62,119 bases of DNA. Source: Sediminibacterium sp. (lineage in GTDB: Bacteria; Bacteroidota; Bacteroidia; Chitinophagales; Chitinophagaceae). The notes below the pieces were generated by a model that worked only from the letters and a program-made list of their open reading frames with translations, was not told the origin of the DNA and did no database searches. Made by a program: the position numbers and the translations under genes. The stretch covers positions 1 to 62,119 of the forward strand of contig JALQXE010000021.1 in NCBI GenBank assembly GCA_023263235.1. The letters are read 5' to 3'. Every line of letters begins with the position of its first letter. Position 1 is the stretch's first letter. Shown here piece after piece: positions 60,254 through 62,119 of the stretch.

Positions 60254-60748
60254 ATGGATAAAAATATTCAAGTTTTTATTACGGGTGGCACTTTTGATAA
60301 AGAATATAATGAGCTAAATGGTAGCCTTTATTTTAAAGAAACGCATTTATACGAAATGCTTGATTTAGGCAGAAGCCGCCTTGACTTATCTATTCAAACC
60401 TTAATGATGAAGGATAGTCTGGATTTTGTAGATGCAGACCGCGCCGCTATTGCTGCCGCTATTAATAATACAGCAAGCCATAAAATATTAATTACACATG
60501 GAACAGATACCATGACCATGACTGCCGATTATTTAAAGGAACACTGCAAGGGTAAAACAATTGTGCTTACAGGCGCTATGGTTCCATATAAATTTGGAAG
60601 TAGCGATGGACTATTTAATTTAGGAAGTGCTCTAGCATTTGTACAGGTCCTCCCAGCTGGTATATTTATTGTAATGAATGGAAAAGTATTTGAAGCAGGT
60701 AAAGTGAAAAAAAATACAGATAAAGGAGAATTTGAAAGTACCATTTAA
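60254..60748 (+). CDS. Short asparaginase N-terminal-domain protein
   Basis: A 164-residue protein that corresponds to the first domain of type I/II L-asparaginases (about 330 residues). The two active-site blocks are present: FITGGTFDKEYNE with the nucleophile Thr, and LITHGTDTMTMTADY with the second Thr/Asp/Lys-type site. The C-terminal domain is absent and the chain ends naturally, so it is not a frameshift product at this site. Proteins of this length form a recognised group of asparaginase-domain proteins; activity is uncertain. It overlaps the next gene's possible TTG start but not its preferred ATG. Confidence 0.86.
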   Translation: MDKNIQVFITGGTFDKEYNELNGSLYFKETHLYEMLDLGRSRLDLSIQTLMMKDSLDFVDADRAAIAAAINNTASHKILITHGTDTMTMTADYLKEHCKGKTIVLTGAMVPYKFGSSDGLFNLGSALAFVQVLPAGIFIVMNGKVFEAGKVKKNTDKGEFESTI

Positions 60749-60758
60749 AACAATAAAC

Positions 60759-61526
60759 ATGCAAAAAATAGTACTCATTATTTTAAGTATAATTTTTATG
60801 GATGTAAGTTTTGCTCAAAGCAATACTAAAATAATTGCACATCGTGGTGCATGGAAAGAATTTAACTTACCTGAGAATTCAATAGCTTCCCTACAAAAAG
60901 CAATTGAACTTAATTGCTATGGGAGCGAATTTGATGTAAGGCGAACTTTAGATGGTGTACTTGTGGTTTGTCATGATCCTACATATTACGGTGATACCAT
61001 TGAACTAAAAACCTACCAACAATTAAATGAAAGGAAATTAAGCAATGGCGAGGACTTGCCAACCTTACTTGACTACTTTAAAAAAGGGACTGAAGGGAAA
61101 AAAGACACTTACTTAATTTGTGAAATTAAGCAAGGCATTACCAACCCTGTACTCGATAAACTAGCAACAGAAGCTACTATGCAAATGGTAAAGGACTTGG
61201 GCATTGCTCATAAAGTGATATTTATAAGTTTCCGTTATCAAATATTAGAGTGGATAAAAGCAATTGACCAAAATGCGATTGTACTGTATTTAGAAAATGA
61301 TAAAACATTAAATAACATAAGTACAGCTAAATTTAATGGCATTAATTATCACTTTGACAATTATTTAAAAAATAACAAGATTAGTGTAGAAGCAAATGAA
61401 AAAGGACTTTTAATAGGTAGCTGGACAGTGAATGATCCAACTGTATTAACAAATTTAATAGCTCAAAAAGTAGAATTTATTACTACCAATTATCCCAATC
61501 AATTTTTAGGACTTATTGGTAGATAA
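60759..61526 (+). CDS. Exported glycerophosphodiester phosphodiesterase
   Basis: A 255-residue GDPD with a signal peptide ending at VSFAQ. It cuts glycerophosphodiesters to an alcohol and glycerol 3-phosphate. The active site is IIAHRGAWKEFNLPENS, with His28, Arg29 and Glu39 as catalytic and metal residues, followed by GSEFDVRRTLDGVLVVCHDP, where the second metal Asp and His lie. Periplasmic. ATG 60759 is chosen over the in-frame TTG 60732, since it begins the signal peptide. It follows the asparaginase-like gene by 10 bases, so a three-gene operon with the esterase is likely. Confidence 0.9.
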   Translation: MQKIVLIILSIIFMDVSFAQSNTKIIAHRGAWKEFNLPENSIASLQKAIELNCYGSEFDVRRTLDGVLVVCHDPTYYGDTIELKTYQQLNERKLSNGEDLPTLLDYFKKGTEGKKDTYLICEIKQGITNPVLDKLATEATMQMVKDLGIAHKVIFISFRYQILEWIKAIDQNAIVLYLENDKTLNNISTAKFNGINYHFDNYLKNNKISVEANEKGLLIGSWTVNDPTVLTNLIAQKVEFITTNYPNQFLGLIGR

Positions 61527-61529
61527 TAC

Positions 61530-61991
61530 TTATTTATATCTAGTATCTATTAGGTAGTGTATTTTCCATTCCCCATTTAATTTTACCAACTGAAAAGAGT
61601 TCACACCATTATGTGAATACTTGTCCTTATAATAAAATTCATAGGGCGTCCATGCAATCGCCAAGTCCTTATTGGCTCTTACCGTTTCAAAAACAATACG
61701 CTCATCTAATGCACCAGCAGGTTGCTTCCCAATGCTATTGAAAAAATCTTGCACTTTTTCATCTTTTACCAATGTCTCGCCTTGTTTAGATATGACTGTT
61801 TGAAAAACGGTAGTTGGACTAAAACAAGTTTTTAAAAGTAAGGTGTCGCTATTTTTCATGGCAGTAAACATATTTTGAATCACTTGTTTTACTGCAACTA
61901 TATCTGCGTCATTTACATTTGTAGTTTGCGCCTGTAAGGCATTTGCAGAAAAAATTAAACCTATTGCAATTGAAAAATATTTTTTATACAT
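61530..61991 (-). CDS. Exported NTF2-like (SnoaL-type) protein
   Basis: A 153-residue protein with a signal peptide ending near SANALQAQ. The rest is a single NTF2-like domain: VKQVIQNMFTAMKNSDTLLL, TVFQTVISKQGETLVK, IAWTPYEFYYKDKYSHNGVN and WKIHYLIDTRYK at the end. Function unknown. It stands convergent to the GDPD gene (3-base gap) and divergent from the gene cut by the window edge. It does not share the TGTTCC repeat found near the NTF2-like genes at 10-13 kb. Confidence 0.85.
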   Translation of the reverse strand: MYKKYFSIAIGLIFSANALQAQTTNVNDADIVAVKQVIQNMFTAMKNSDTLLLKTCFSPTTVFQTVISKQGETLVKDEKVQDFFNSIGKQPAGALDERIVFETVRANKDLAIAWTPYEFYYKDKYSHNGVNSFQLVKLNGEWKIHYLIDTRYK

Positions 61992-62074
61992 AAAAGTTTT
62001 TTAATTTTTTTTAAGAATTCACATTGAATTCGTATTTTGATAACAATTTATAACACTTTTATCAAAACTATATC

Positions 62075-62119
62075 ATGAAAACAACGAAAATTATTTATTG
62101 GGTAACTACTGGGATTATT
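62075..62119 (+). CDS. Start of a gene cut by the window edge, possibly DoxX-like
   Basis: Only 15 codons are in the window: MKTTKIIYWVTTGII. A short basic start followed by a hydrophobic stretch suggests a membrane protein. DoxX-family proteins in Bacteroidota often begin this way, but the fragment is too short to be sure. Confidence 0.35.
   Translation, partial: MKTTKIIYWVTTGII

Noticed and set aside
1..62119. CRISPR array, prophage, insertion sequence or tRNA
   Set aside because: No regularly spaced direct repeats, transposase, integrase or cloverleaf was found by reading; weak tRNA signals could be missed without a computational search.

Overview
The window is 62 kb of a Bacteroidota chromosome, most likely from the Chitinophagaceae or a near relative. 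The DNA is AT-rich. Genes start after A-rich leaders without strong Shine-Dalgarno sequences. Several promoters carry the Bacteroidota-type -7 box TAnnTTTG. The gene content also fits: GLPGLI protein, HmuY, several TonB-dependent receptors, CarboxypepD_reg/outer-membrane beta-barrel protein, DUF1684, DUF1080 and threonine dehydrogenase of the epimerase type. I count 53 complete protein genes and one cut by the right edge. I see no rRNA, tRNA, CRISPR array, prophage or insertion sequence.

Layout. 0.3-6.2 kb is amino-acid catabolism: HPPD and homogentisate dioxygenase for tyrosine on +, then CoA-transferase A/B, KBL and TDH for acetoacetate and threonine on -. 6.4-10.0 kb is a photolyase/cryptochrome cluster: DCC protein, FAD-domain protein, flavin reductase and a PhrB-like protein that has lost its iron-sulfur cysteines. 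10.1-13.4 kb holds two NTF2-like proteins, a PhyH dioxygenase and a lipocalin-like lipoprotein, linked by three copies of a TGTTCC...GGAACA inverted repeat. 13.4-20.4 kb has a GH95 fucosidase, two L,D-transpeptidases, a VOC protein, an XRE regulator with tandem operators and a small partner ORF, and a class II cyclic-nucleotide phosphodiesterase.

20.4-27.3 kb is a five-gene operon (SSS symporter, D-aminoacylase-like amidohydrolase, DgcN/DUF1611, DgcA-like epimerase, APC permease). It looks like a D-glutamate or peptidoglycan-peptide utilisation unit. 27.3-32.2 kb has a thioesterase-like protein, an HmuY/TonB receptor pair for heme, and a membrane-anchored sensor with a cytoplasmic HTH-like tail. 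32.2-35.3 kb carries a candidate small RNA or leader, then DUF47-PiT phosphate transport and a CBM48-like protein. 35.3-47.0 kb is largely envelope and secreted enzymes: M24 peptidase, TonB receptor, GLPGLI protein, beta-barrel protein, a propeller-amidohydrolase, and a Tat-exported isomerase-like protein.

47.1-57.0 kb is the most unusual part. Two penicillin-acylase-type Ntn hydrolases bracket a tandem pair of D-Ala-D-Ala-ligase-like ATP-grasp enzymes, and the second ligase is fused to a complete SET plus post-SET methyltransferase domain. A LuxR-type regulator with a degenerate receiver, a DUF1080 protein, a YwaF-like membrane protein and a small HAD phosphatase share this stretch. 57-62 kb ends with a nucleotide-sugar dehydrogenase, DUF1684, an esterase, a half-length asparaginase, a GDPD, another NTF2-like protein and the start of a possible DoxX gene.

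All calls come from reading the sequence and from memory of the families; no searches were run.
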